A stretch of DNA of 32,152 nt from Ectothiorhodospiraceae bacterium (lineage in GTDB: Bacteria; Pseudomonadota; Gammaproteobacteria; Nitrococcales; Aquisalimonadaceae): positions 1-32,152 of the forward strand of contig SLCE01000033.1 in assembly GCA_007125985.1 (NCBI GenBank), given 5' to 3'. Both the position numbers and the translations under genes were made by a program. Positions 23,780-31,242 of the stretch are shown piece after piece. The notes below the pieces were generated by a model. The model was not told the DNA's origin, made no database searches, and saw only the letters and a program-made list of their open reading frames with translations. The stretch's first letter is position 1. Every line of letters starts with the position of its first letter.

Positions 23780-24715
23780 TTATGCCTGCCGCGCCACAGC
23801 ACGATCCGCCAGCGTCACGTTGAGCAGCCCGAGCAGAATCAATCCAAGCCCCACCGTATTGGTCAGCGTCAGCGGCTCCGACAGCGCCACGGCCGAAGCC
23901 AGCAGACCGAACACGGGAACCCCCAGGGAAGCCACCGAGGTGGTGGATGCGGGCAGCGCCCGGGTGATGGAGATCATCGCCCAGAAACACAGGGCCGTGG
24001 CCAGTGGCCCGTTATAGAACAGCACCCAACCGAGTTCGAAGCCCCATGACCAGCGCCCGGTCCCTTCCATGACGACCGCCACCGGTACAAGCACAAGGCT
24101 TGCCACCAGGAATTGCCAGGGGGCCAGGGAAAGCGGTGAACCCTGCATCCGCGACCCGCGGACCTGAATAATGAGTACGGCCCAGCAGAACGCGGCGATT
24201 AACAGCAGACCATTCCCGATCACCACGTCGGGATCAGACCAATCGAAGCCGAAGGGGTTGAACATGACCATGACCCCCAGCAGGCCCAGCAGAAACCCCG
24301 CCAGTTTCTGGGCGCTGACACGTTCGCCCAGCAGCATCACCGCCAGCGGCACCACCCACAGAGAGGTCGTATAAGCGAGAATGGCGGAACGCCCGGCGGG
24401 AACGAACTGCAACGCCACAGTGACCAGCCCCAGAAACGCGGCCATCTGCATGAGCCCGACGGAGATCACAACAGGCCAATCACCCCGCCGCGGAACCTCC
24501 AGCCTACCCAGGAAACCGGCCACCAAGGCCATGGTCAATGCCCCGAGCAACATGCGCGTGGCGGCGAACCACAAGGGGCTGATGTAGTCCAGGCCGTACT
24601 TCATCACTGGCCAGTTGGCCCCCCAAATGACGATCACCACCACCAACAGCCCCCAGGCAAGCGGACGGCTAATAATGGCACTCGAGGAAACAACGGAACT
24701 CAAATCTGACCTCAC
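23780..24715 (-). CDS. EamA/DMT family transporter
   Basis: A 311-residue inner-membrane protein with ten hydrophobic helices in two EamA repeats. The first begins VVIVIWGANWPVMKYGLDYISP and the second at about residue 165 (GNGLLLIAAFCWAVLIIQ), the standard drug/metabolite transporter layout. GTG at 24715 is the longest supported start; TTG at 24703 has the better Shine-Dalgarno (AGGTGAGG five to six bases upstream) and could be the true one. The substrate is unknown; relatives export amino acids and metabolites. It is divergent from the ANTAR-type regulator. Confidence 0.88.
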   Translation of the reverse strand: MRSDLSSVVSSSAIISRPLAWGLLVVVIVIWGANWPVMKYGLDYISPLWFAATRMLLGALTMALVAGFLGRLEVPRRGDWPVVISVGLMQMAAFLGLVTVALQFVPAGRSAILAYTTSLWVVPLAVMLLGERVSAQKLAGFLLGLLGVMVMFNPFGFDWSDPDVVIGNGLLLIAAFCWAVLIIQVRGSRMQGSPLSLAPWQFLVASLVLVPVAVVMEGTGRWSWGFELGWVLFYNGPLATALCFWAMISITRALPASTTSVASLGVPVFGLLASAVALSEPLTLTNTVGLGLILLGLLNVTLADRAVARQA

Positions 24716-24970
24716 CTGTTATTTAGCGAAGGGCGCACCAGCACGGTGCGATGATCGCATGAATGCACCGCCAACGTGCGCAAAATGCGCTGTATTACCG
24801 CTTCAACCCAAGCCTATTCCCAACCGCCACATCTCAGGAGTCACGTCATGTCTCCGGGCTGAAACGGACTGGCAGCAACCGGGTCGGGCGCCACTTCGGT
24901 GCGTTCCACTGAGCAGCGGCACCAATCTTGCACATCGAGTCCTGGACCTAACTGCAACCGGGGACACGCC

Positions 24971-25378
24971 ATGTCAACACGCGTGATGCTGGTGGATGAC
25001 AGTACCGATCGGGCCCGTTGGCTGGAGGATGCTCTCGACCAGTCGGGTTATACCGTGGTCGCCACGGTGCAGGGCATGGATGATCTGTATCAACTCATGG
25101 AAGACACCTCCCCGGATGTCGTGATTGTGGAGGCCGGATCAGCGAAACGCGATACGTTGGAACATCTGGGCTCAGCAGGACACTCCTACCCCAAACCCAT
25201 CGTCATGCTTGGTGAGCACCAAAACCCGGACATGCTGCAAACGGCTGCAAAGGCGGGTATCAGCGCCTACGTGGTGCAGGGCCTGTCACCGGACGGGGTC
25301 CGCTCCATCGTCCAGGTGGCCATTGCCCAGTTCGATCAATACCACGCACTACAGCGCAAACTGGCCCGGGCAGAGTAA
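24971..25378 (+). CDS. NasT-like response regulator, receiver part only (ends at in-frame TAA)
   Basis: A 135-residue product covering the receiver and coiled linker of a NasT/AmiR-type regulator. VMLVDDSTDRARWLEDALDQ opens the receiver with the acidic pair Asp9/Asp10. The position that normally carries the phospho-accepting Asp (here VIVEAG) is Glu54. The linker runs HALQRKLARAE and then stops at TAA 25376-25378. The same frame continues directly into a complete ANTAR domain (25379-25540), so the intact gene would encode 189 residues, the usual NasT size. In the family the receiver controls an RNA-binding ANTAR domain that prevents termination in nitrate- and nitrite-assimilation leaders. 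GGGGA lies about eight bases before the ATG. Confidence 0.75.
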   Translation: MSTRVMLVDDSTDRARWLEDALDQSGYTVVATVQGMDDLYQLMEDTSPDVVIVEAGSAKRDTLEHLGSAGHSYPKPIVMLGEHQNPDMLQTAAKAGISAYVVQGLSPDGVRSIVQVAIAQFDQYHALQRKLARAE

Positions 25379-25540
25379 CGTCTGCAGGAACAAAAGCTGG
25401 TAGAGCGCGCCAAGTGCCTGCTCATGGAGCGCCATGGGCTGCCGGAACAGCAGGCCCATGACATGCTGCGGAAAACCGCCATGGACCACAGTAAACGGTT
25501 AGTGGACGTCGCACGCCGCCTGCTGCAGAAATTCAGCTGA
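25379..25540 (+). pseudogene. ANTAR RNA-binding domain cut off from its receiver by a single stop codon
   Basis: Read in the frame of the receiver, the 53 codons after the TAA encode RLQEQKLVERAKCLLMERHG and onward to ARRLLQKFS, ending at TGA 25538-25540. ERAKCLLMERHGL and AHDMLRKTAMDHSKRLVDVA carry the hallmark pattern of ANTAR domains, including the Ala-Lys pair, MxR-like MER and the regularly spaced hydrophobics. No frameshift is needed. The domain is undamaged apart from the stop, so the mutation is recent, is read through, or is a sequence error. An internal ATG at 25423 would remove the first helix residues. A CAA-to-TAA change would explain the stop. Confidence 0.8.
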
Positions 25541-25637
25541 TTGCCCAGAGCGGCTCAGGCGCCGCACCAATTCCGTGCACCCCGCACGCTGACCAGTTCA
25601 CCGAAAACGCAGACAAAACCCTAAGCCACTGGTTTTT

Positions 25638-25652
25638 ATTGTTTTTAACAAT
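25638..25652. promoter_or_regulatory. Palindrome next to the sigma-54 promoter
   Basis: ATTGTT-TTT-AACAAT is a perfect 6-bp inverted repeat ending two bases before the -24 element. It could be an operator or simply AT-rich promoter DNA; its position would block or touch RNA polymerase holoenzyme. Confidence 0.35.
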
Positions 25653-25653
25653 C

Positions 25654-25669
25654 TGGCACAAAAGGTGCT
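25654..25669 (+). promoter_or_regulatory. Sigma-54 (RpoN) promoter of the cyn operon
   Basis: TGGCAC at 25654-25659 and TGCT at 25666-25669 place the invariant GG and GC exactly 12 bases apart, as the -24/-12 consensus TGGCAC-N5-TTGCW requires (one mismatch, G for the first T of TTGC). The predicted start of transcription is near 25680, giving a leader of about 154 nt. It implies nitrogen control through an NtrC-type activator. Confidence 0.75.
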
Positions 25670-25686
25670 TTAGTCCACTCAGGCTA

Positions 25687-25734
25687 GCTGCCGTGTATCG
25701 CAGATGCGATGCCCAAAGACGGGAGTACGGCAGC
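25687..25734 (+). ncRNA. Structured leader RNA, possible ANTAR target
   Basis: GCTGCCGT (25687-25694) pairs with ACGGCAGC (25727-25734) and encloses two small hairpins. The first is ATCGC-AGAT-GCGAT (25697-25710). The second is CCC-AAAGAC-GGG (25712-25723), whose six-base loop has A at position 1 and G at position 4, as ANTAR targets do. The first loop does not fit that rule, so the assignment is tentative. It sits in the untranslated leader just before a terminator. Confidence 0.45.
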
Positions 25735-25756
25735 CAGGCATCACTGAAACAGGCAA

Positions 25757-25795
25757 GGGCGTCTCGTCGACCACGGTCGACCAGACGCCCTTTTT
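25757..25795 (+). terminator. Attenuator-type intrinsic terminator in the cynA leader
   Basis: GGGCGTCT and AGACGCCC form the outer stem, with GTCGAC/GTCGAC pairing inside, followed by TTTTTCGTTT. It is a very strong intrinsic terminator located between the sigma-54 promoter and the cynA start (25834), so it must be overcome for expression. This is the arrangement of NasR/NasT-controlled leaders. Confidence 0.85.
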
Positions 25796-25833
25796 CGTTT
25801 CCAGCAGGGCATGAAACGCCAGAGGGCAAAACC

Positions 25834-27234
25834 ATGAGCAACAAATCATTGAGTGATCCGTTCAAGGCCGAATCCGACCTGAGTCATGGGGCAGGCTGCG
25901 GCTGCAGCAGCTGCCATCCTGCAGCTGCCGGGGCTCCTGCCCAGCCGGCCAGCGCCACGACCAGTCAATCCATGGACCAGGAAGCCATGATTGATCGCGC
26001 CATTGAGAGCGCGGTGGTCCGCGCGGTGTTCGGCCATCACGATGCCTCCCGGCGGAAGTTCATCAAGATGATGGGCACGGGCACCTTCGCCGCCGCCCTG
26101 GCAAGTGTCTTTCCGCTGGATGCGGCCAAGGCCCTGCTCAAGGACAACCTCGGCAAGCCCGAGAAAACCGACCTAAAAATCGGCTTCGTGCCGATCACCT
26201 GCGCCACACCGATCATCATGGCCCACCCCATGGGTTTCTACGAGCGGCATGGCCTGAATGTTGAGGTGCTGCGTACGGCAGGCTGGGCGGTGGCGCGCGA
26301 TATGTCGATCAACCGTGAATACGATGCATCGCACATGCTCACCCCCATGCCGCTGGCCATGACCCTGGGCACCGGTTCCAGTTCCATGCCCTTCATCATG
26401 CCTGCGGTGGAAAACATCAACGGTCAGGCCATCACCCTGCACAACAAGCACAAGGACAAACGCGACCCGAAAGACTGGAAGGGCTTCCGCTTTGCCGTTC
26501 CGTTCGAATTCTCCATGCACAACTTCCTGTTGCGCTACTACGTGGCTGAGCACGGCCTGGACCCGGATCGCGATATTCAGATCCGTGTGCTGCCGCCACC
26601 CGAGATGGTTGCCAATCTACGCGCAGGCAACGTTGACGGCTACCTGGCCCCGGATCCGTTCAACCAGCGTGCGGTCTGGGACGGTGTCGGCTTCATTCAT
26701 CTGCTGACCAAGGAACTGTGGGACGGACACCCCTGCTGTGCCTTCGGTACCAGCCGGGCTTTCGCCGAAGAGCACCCCAATACCTTCGGTGCCCTGTTCA
26801 AGGCCATCGTCGAGGCCACGCATTATTCCTCCGAGCACGGCAACCGCATGGAGATTGCCGAAGCCATTTCCACCCGGAATTACTTGAACCAGCCGGTGGA
26901 GGTCGTGCAGCAGGTACTCACCGGACGCTACGCCGATGGCTTGGGCAATGTGAAGGATGAGCCGGACCGCATCGACTTCGACCCCTTCCCCTGGCACTCA
27001 ATGGGTGTCTGGATCCTCACCCAGATGCGCCGATGGGGCTATATCGACGACAGCGTCGATTACAAGAGCGTGGCCGAGGAGGTTTATCTGGCCACCGAGT
27101 GCGGTCGCCTGATGGAAGAGTTGGGCTACGAGGCTCCAGAGGTTACCTACAAGAGTCACATGATCATGGGCAAGGAATTCGATCCGCACGAGCCGGAGGC
27201 CTATGTGGACAGCTTCGAGATCCGGAGGTCCTAA
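25834..27234 (+). CDS. cynA: Cyanate/nitrate-type ABC transporter substrate-binding protein, Tat-exported
   Basis: A 466-residue protein of the NrtA/CmpA/CynA family. The twin-arginine motif SRRKFIK (72-78) is followed by a hydrophobic segment. The mature region shows KIGFVPITCATPIIMAHPMGFYERHGL and the FAVPFEFSMHNFLLRYY and AGNVDGYLAPDPFNQRAV segments typical of this fold. About 70 residues precede the Tat motif and include a CGCSSCHP cluster (22-29). With cynS last in the operon, cyanate is the likeliest ligand; nitrate is possible. GAGGG lies seven bases before the ATG at 25834, and an in-frame stretch upstream is ruled out because it would cross the leader terminator. Confidence 0.88.
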   Translation: MSNKSLSDPFKAESDLSHGAGCGCSSCHPAAAGAPAQPASATTSQSMDQEAMIDRAIESAVVRAVFGHHDASRRKFIKMMGTGTFAAALASVFPLDAAKALLKDNLGKPEKTDLKIGFVPITCATPIIMAHPMGFYERHGLNVEVLRTAGWAVARDMSINREYDASHMLTPMPLAMTLGTGSSSMPFIMPAVENINGQAITLHNKHKDKRDPKDWKGFRFAVPFEFSMHNFLLRYYVAEHGLDPDRDIQIRVLPPPEMVANLRAGNVDGYLAPDPFNQRAVWDGVGFIHLLTKELWDGHPCCAFGTSRAFAEEHPNTFGALFKAIVEATHYSSEHGNRMEIAEAISTRNYLNQPVEVVQQVLTGRYADGLGNVKDEPDRIDFDPFPWHSMGVWILTQMRRWGYIDDSVDYKSVAEEVYLATECGRLMEELGYEAPEVTYKSHMIMGKEFDPHEPEAYVDSFEIRRS

Positions 27235-27237
27235 GCC

Positions 27238-28083
27238 ATGTGGAACTCAATCAACCTGAGAGCGGCCCTCCTCAGCCTGACAATTCTGATCGTGGCCCTT
27301 GCCGCCTGGGAGTGGTCAGTGAGCGGCGGTCTGGTTCCTTCGGAACAGGAGGAATTGAGCGAGTACGAGCGGCTGATGGGCGGCGCCAGCAGCACCGCCG
27401 GCTCCGGCGTGCCCGCGCCCTCGGCGGTGATTAACCGTGCCATCGAGGAGTTGTCCGACCCCTTCTATGACCGGGGCAGCAACGACAAGGGCATCGGCAT
27501 CCAGCTCGCGCACTCCATCGGCCGGGTGGCAATCGGCTACGGTCTGGCCGTTCTGGTAGCCGTACCGCTGGGCTTCGTGATCGGCATGTCACCGCTGATG
27601 CAGAAGGCGCTCAACCCCTATATCCAGATCCTGCGGCCCATTTCGCCGTTGGCCTGGATGCCTCTGGCACTGTTCATCATCCGTGATGCCGGACAGTCGG
27701 CGGTGTTCGTGATCTTCATCTGTTCCGTCTGGCCGGTTCTGGTCAATACCAGTTTCGGGGTGGCGGGAGTGAAGAAAGACCTGCTGAACGTGGCACGCAC
27801 CTTGGAACTGTCACGTCTGCGCACGGCGTTCACGGTCATTCTGCCAGCCGCGGCACCGACCATCCTCACCGGCATGCGCATCGCCATCGGCATTTCCTGG
27901 CTGGTGATCGTGGCCGCGGAAATGCTCGTGGGCGGCACCGGTATCGGCTACTTCGTCTGGAACGAATGGAACAACCTGGATCTGACCAGCGTGATTTTCT
28001 CGATCCTGATGATCGGGCTGGTGGGCATGGTGCTCGACACCATCCTGGCCACGGCAACCCGCATGGTCCAGTACGCCGACTAA
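27238..28083 (+). CDS. cynB: Cyanate/nitrate-type ABC transporter permease
   Basis: A 281-residue inner-membrane permease of the NrtB/SsuC type, with one N-terminal helix, a periplasmic stretch of about 60 residues and five further helices. The EAA-like ATPase contact loop is LLNVARTLELSRLRTAFTVILPAAAPTILTG, and LRPISPLAWMPLALFI is the conserved core segment. It starts three bases after the cynA stop with GGAGG inside the end of cynA. It should form the channel of the cyanate importer. Confidence 0.9.
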   Translation: MWNSINLRAALLSLTILIVALAAWEWSVSGGLVPSEQEELSEYERLMGGASSTAGSGVPAPSAVINRAIEELSDPFYDRGSNDKGIGIQLAHSIGRVAIGYGLAVLVAVPLGFVIGMSPLMQKALNPYIQILRPISPLAWMPLALFIIRDAGQSAVFVIFICSVWPVLVNTSFGVAGVKKDLLNVARTLELSRLRTAFTVILPAAAPTILTGMRIAIGISWLVIVAAEMLVGGTGIGYFVWNEWNNLDLTSVIFSILMIGLVGMVLDTILATATRMVQYAD

Positions 28084-28132
28084 CCCTTGCGCCGGTCCCG
28101 GCTGGGGGCCGGCCCTCCGACAGGAGCTGAAC

Positions 28133-29032
28133 ATGAACAAGGCATTCCTTGAAATCGAGAATCTGAAGAAGGTGTTCCCCGGGCCGCGCGGCGGCGAACC
28201 GCTGACCGTATTCGAGAACGTCACCGTGGGCATTCAGCGGGGCGAGTTCGTATGCGTGATCGGCCACTCCGGCTGCGGCAAATCCACCATCCTCAATGTC
28301 ATCGCCGGCCTCGACGATGCCACCGAAGGCTACGTGTTCATGGACGGCAAGGAGGTCAAGGGCACCAGTCTGGATCGCGGCGTGATCTTCCAGAATCACA
28401 GCCTGCTGCCCTGGAAGTCCGCGCTGTCCAACGTGATGTTCGCGGTCAAATCACGCTGGCCGGGCTGGTCCCGGGAACAAGTCCGTGCCCATGCCATGAA
28501 GTACATCGAGATGGTCGGGCTCAAGGGCACGGAGGACCGCAAGCCCAGCCAGCTCTCCGGCGGCATGCGCCAGCGGGTGGGTATCGCCCGGGCCTTTGCC
28601 ATCGAACCGAAGATGCTGCTCATGGACGAGCCCTTCGGCGCCTTGGATGCGCTTACCCGCGGCACCATCCAGGACGAGTTGCTGAACATCTGGAGCCAGG
28701 CCGGCCAGACCGTGTTCATGATCACTCATGACGTGGACGAGGCCATTCTACTGTCCGACCGCATCCTGCTCATGACCAATGGGCCCAATGCCAGCGTCGC
28801 TGAGGCGGTGGAAGTGGATATTCCCCGTCCCCGCAATCGGGAAACCCTGTTCAAGCACGAGCGCTTCTACCAGATCCGTAACCACTTGGTGGACTTCCTT
28901 GTACGCCGCTCCAAGGAGTTGTCGGGCAACGGTGGCGGAGCAACCCGCACCGTACGCCTGGCAGCGGTGAATGAGGATCAGGACGACAGCTCGGACGAAC
29001 ACCCCCGCCGAGCGGCAGCCGGCGGTCATTGA
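28133..29032 (+). CDS. cynD: Cyanate/nitrate-type ABC transporter ATP-binding protein
   Basis: A 299-residue ATPase. Walker A is GHSGCGKST (44-52), the Q-loop is VIFQNHSLLPW, the signature is LSGGMRQR (141-148), and Walker B is MLLMDEPFGALDALTR. It matches the NrtD/SsuB group. A short C-terminal tail, EDQDDSSDEH, is acidic and not part of the fold. It lacks the NrtA-like regulatory domain found on NrtC, consistent with a CynD-type subunit. AGGAG precedes the ATG, and the gap from the permease gene is 49 bases. Confidence 0.92.
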   Translation: MNKAFLEIENLKKVFPGPRGGEPLTVFENVTVGIQRGEFVCVIGHSGCGKSTILNVIAGLDDATEGYVFMDGKEVKGTSLDRGVIFQNHSLLPWKSALSNVMFAVKSRWPGWSREQVRAHAMKYIEMVGLKGTEDRKPSQLSGGMRQRVGIARAFAIEPKMLLMDEPFGALDALTRGTIQDELLNIWSQAGQTVFMITHDVDEAILLSDRILLMTNGPNASVAEAVEVDIPRPRNRETLFKHERFYQIRNHLVDFLVRRSKELSGNGGGATRTVRLAAVNEDQDDSSDEHPRRAAAGGH

Positions 29033-29065
29033 ATTCATCCATTCATCAACAGTGAGGTCATCATC

Positions 29066-29509
29066 ATGGACAAGAACGCAATGCGCGAAGCGATCGTCGC
29101 CGCCAAGGCGGAAAAAGGCATGAGCTGGGAAGAGCTCGGCGCCGCCGTCGGTATGAATCCCGTGTTCGTCTGCTCGGCCGCCCTGGGCGAGAACAGCATG
29201 CTGCAGCCCGAGGCGGATAAGCTCTGCGAGGCGCTGGGGCTGCCTTCTGACGTCTCCAAGGGCCTGCAGGCCTACCCCATCAAGGCGCAGCGTGCGGCAA
29301 CCATGGCCGCAGATCCGTTGGTCTACCGGCTCAACGAGGTGATCCTGGTGTACGGGGAAACCCTGAAGGAAGTGATCCAGGAAAAGATGGGCGATGGCAT
29401 TGTCAGCGCCATCGACTTCACCATGGATGTGGACAAGGTTCCCGACCCTAAGGGTGATCGGGTGAAGATCACGCTGAACGGCAAATTCCTGCCCTACAAG
29501 CGCTGGTAA
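29066..29509 (+). CDS. cynS: Cyanase (cyanate hydratase)
   Basis: A 147-residue cyanase, close to the usual 156. It converts cyanate and bicarbonate to ammonia and two CO2 (via carbamate) in the cytoplasm as a decamer. The catalytic triad is visible: Arg88 and Glu91 in YRLNEVILVYG and Ser114 in GDGIVSAIDF, matching Arg96, Glu99 and Ser122 of the E. coli enzyme. The N-terminal helical domain and C-terminal KITLNGKFLPYKRW are also conserved. It begins 33 bases after the transporter ATPase gene, so uptake and breakdown are coexpressed for nitrogen supply or cyanate detoxification. Confidence 0.96.
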   Translation: MDKNAMREAIVAAKAEKGMSWEELGAAVGMNPVFVCSAALGENSMLQPEADKLCEALGLPSDVSKGLQAYPIKAQRAATMAADPLVYRLNEVILVYGETLKEVIQEKMGDGIVSAIDFTMDVDKVPDPKGDRVKITLNGKFLPYKRW

Positions 29510-29520
29510 TCCTGGCGACC

Positions 29521-29558
29521 GCTGCAAAGACCCGGCTCTACGGCGGGGTCTTTGCAGC
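29521..29558. terminator. Bidirectional hairpin between cynS and moeA
   Basis: Thirteen-base perfect arms, GCTGCAAAGACCC (29521-29533) and GGGTCTTTGCAGC (29546-29558), enclose 12 bases. It lies 11 bases after cynS and 11 bases beyond the convergent moeA stop, so it can end both transcripts. No long T-tract follows. Confidence 0.75.
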
Positions 29559-29569
29559 CTTCAAAAGCG

Positions 29570-30796
29570 TCAGGCCAGGAGCTCGGAGTACGGCAGATAC
29601 ATCAGCTGATCCCCTTTCACCACCTGACGGCCGGGGGGCACCTCCACCAACCCATGCGCCCAGCTGGTGGAATACATGACACCGGACCCCTGATGGCCGT
29701 AGACCTCGGCCCAGAGCTCACCACCCTGCTTTACAATCCGCGCCCGCAGGTAGCGGGAGCGACCATCAGTCTTCAGATCAAAAGCGGCGTTCACCGGCAC
29801 CCGCAGCGTGGAGACATCCGCCTCGCCCTGCATGCGCCGGACCAGTGGCCGGCCGAACAGGCAAAAAGTGACGAACACAGAGACAGGGTTTCCCGGCAGG
29901 CCGAGAAACGGGGTTTCACCAACCTTGCCCAGCGCTACCGGCTTTCCGGGCTTGATGGCGATACGCCACAGATCCAGCACTCCCAGGGCCGCCACGGCCG
30001 CCTTGACATGATCTTCATCCCCTACCGACACACCGCCGCTGGTGATAATCAGATCGGAGCGGTTCGCCGCGTCGCTCAGCGCCTGTTCGGTGGCGGGTCG
30101 TGTGTCCGCCACCACCGATTTCAGGCTGACCTCACAGCCCAGGCGCTGCAGCAGCCCCAGCAGCACGAAACTGTTGGAATCGTAAATCTGGCCGGGTCCC
30201 AGCGGTTCTCCCGGGGCCACCAGCTCGTCACCGGTGGCAAGCACGGCCACCCGTAAACGGGGCCTCACGACAAGTTCACCGTGGCCGGCAGTCGCCGCCA
30301 GCCCCAGCTCCTGCGGCCGCAGTCGTTGACCGGCGTGCAGCACGCGTTGCCCATGGGTCATGTCCTCGCCGGCAGGACGGATGTTGCTGCCCTTCCGGAT
30401 GGAATCCGGCAGCCGCACCCCCTCGCCCACGGGTTCACAGACTTCCTGCATCACCACAGTATCGGCGCCAGCCGGTATCGGCGCACCGGTAAAAATCCGA
30501 ACCGCCTGGCCGGACGGCAGGGCCGGAGCGGCGGCACCGGCAGGGACGACGCCGGCAACCGGCAAGGTGATTCCTGGCGAGAAATCCCGGTGGCGTAGCG
30601 CATAGCCGTCCATGGCGGAATTCGCGGCGGGGGGCACATCAACGCGCGCCGCCACGTCCTCGGCCAGAACCCGGCCAAGCGCCTGCTCCAGCGACACCGA
30701 TTCCGTCGCGTCACTCTGACGGACCGACGCCAGAATGCGCTCCAGGGCCTGCTGCACCCCCAGCGGGCGGACCTCCGGCCCGCAGCAGTCATTCAT
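29570..30796 (-). CDS. moeA: Molybdopterin molybdotransferase MoeA
   Basis: A 408-residue cytoplasmic enzyme that inserts molybdate into adenylylated molybdopterin. It shows PPAANSAMDGYALR, RIFTGAPIPAGADTVVMQE, GSNIRPAGED, the VAVLATGDELV start of the MPT-binding domain, TSGGVSVGDEDHVK, and GLPGNPVSVFVTF, all diagnostic of MoeA. The N-terminus MNDCCGPE is unusual for its Cys pair. The gene start overlaps the upstream gene's stop by four bases. With the parvulin gene it suggests service to a molybdoenzyme such as nitrate reductase encoded beyond the window. Confidence 0.93.
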   Translation of the reverse strand: MNDCCGPEVRPLGVQQALERILASVRQSDATESVSLEQALGRVLAEDVAARVDVPPAANSAMDGYALRHRDFSPGITLPVAGVVPAGAAAPALPSGQAVRIFTGAPIPAGADTVVMQEVCEPVGEGVRLPDSIRKGSNIRPAGEDMTHGQRVLHAGQRLRPQELGLAATAGHGELVVRPRLRVAVLATGDELVAPGEPLGPGQIYDSNSFVLLGLLQRLGCEVSLKSVVADTRPATEQALSDAANRSDLIITSGGVSVGDEDHVKAAVAALGVLDLWRIAIKPGKPVALGKVGETPFLGLPGNPVSVFVTFCLFGRPLVRRMQGEADVSTLRVPVNAAFDLKTDGRSRYLRARIVKQGGELWAEVYGHQGSGVMYSTSWAHGLVEVPPGRQVVKGDQLMYLPYSELLA

Positions 30797-31230
30797 TGCG
30801 GGCGCTCCTCAATCTGCAGTACCACCGGGCTACCGGAACGATCAAACACGGCGTAGCGGGACAGATCCCGACCGCGCATCACCGCCTCGGCCATCTCCTG
30901 CAGGTACGGCGCCGCCTCCTCGCTCGTGGCGAGGCGCCCGCCTTTGCCGCTGAGGCTGGACACAAGGAGGAGATCCCACGGGTGGCCCAGACTATCCGCC
31001 TCTTCCGCCAACACATCCAACCGCACCTGATCGGTGAGTTCGATGTCCGTGGCCATGACCGGCGACAGCGCGCCGTGGCCGTGAATCACGTCCTTCTCCG
31101 GCTCCTGGGCATCACCCTCAGGCTCCGCGCGCAACAGCACCAACAGGAGGCGCTGGGGTGTACCCTGGGCCAGGCCGGTGCGCACCAGGTCGTCGAAACT
31201 CCGAATATTTGCCGAGTCGCTGCTTGACAT
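30793..31230 (-). CDS. Conserved small protein of unknown function in nar-like context (145 aa)
   Basis: A 145-residue acidic, soluble-looking protein. SFDDLVRTGLAQGTPQRLLLVLLRAE opens a mixed alpha/beta pattern, and WDLLLVSSLSGKGGRLATSEEA and LQEMAEAVMRGRDLSRYAVFDRSG follow. Proteins with this pattern occur beside nitrate-reductase genes and are sometimes misleadingly annotated as ribonucleotide reductase subunit alpha; that is from memory and no function follows from it. It overlaps moeA by four bases and starts 12 bases after the parvulin stop, so the three genes are one operon. Confidence 0.8.
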   Translation of the reverse strand: MSSSDSANIRSFDDLVRTGLAQGTPQRLLLVLLRAEPEGDAQEPEKDVIHGHGALSPVMATDIELTDQVRLDVLAEEADSLGHPWDLLLVSSLSGKGGRLATSEEAAPYLQEMAEAVMRGRDLSRYAVFDRSGSPVVLQIEERPQ

Positions 31231-31242
31231 TGTGTCCTCAAA

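Noticed and set aside
25564-25580. Candidate NtrC site (GCACCA ... GTGC) upstream of the sigma-54 promoter
   Set aside because: The half-sites are spaced two bases too close and the right half matches poorly.
25639-25833. Longer cynA start within the leader
   Set aside because: The added residues would be encoded across the structured leader and terminator, and a proper Shine-Dalgarno precedes the ATG at 25834.
25892-25920. CxxCH in CynA as a c-type heme site
   Set aside because: It precedes the Tat signal, so it would not be in the mature periplasmic protein where heme is attached.
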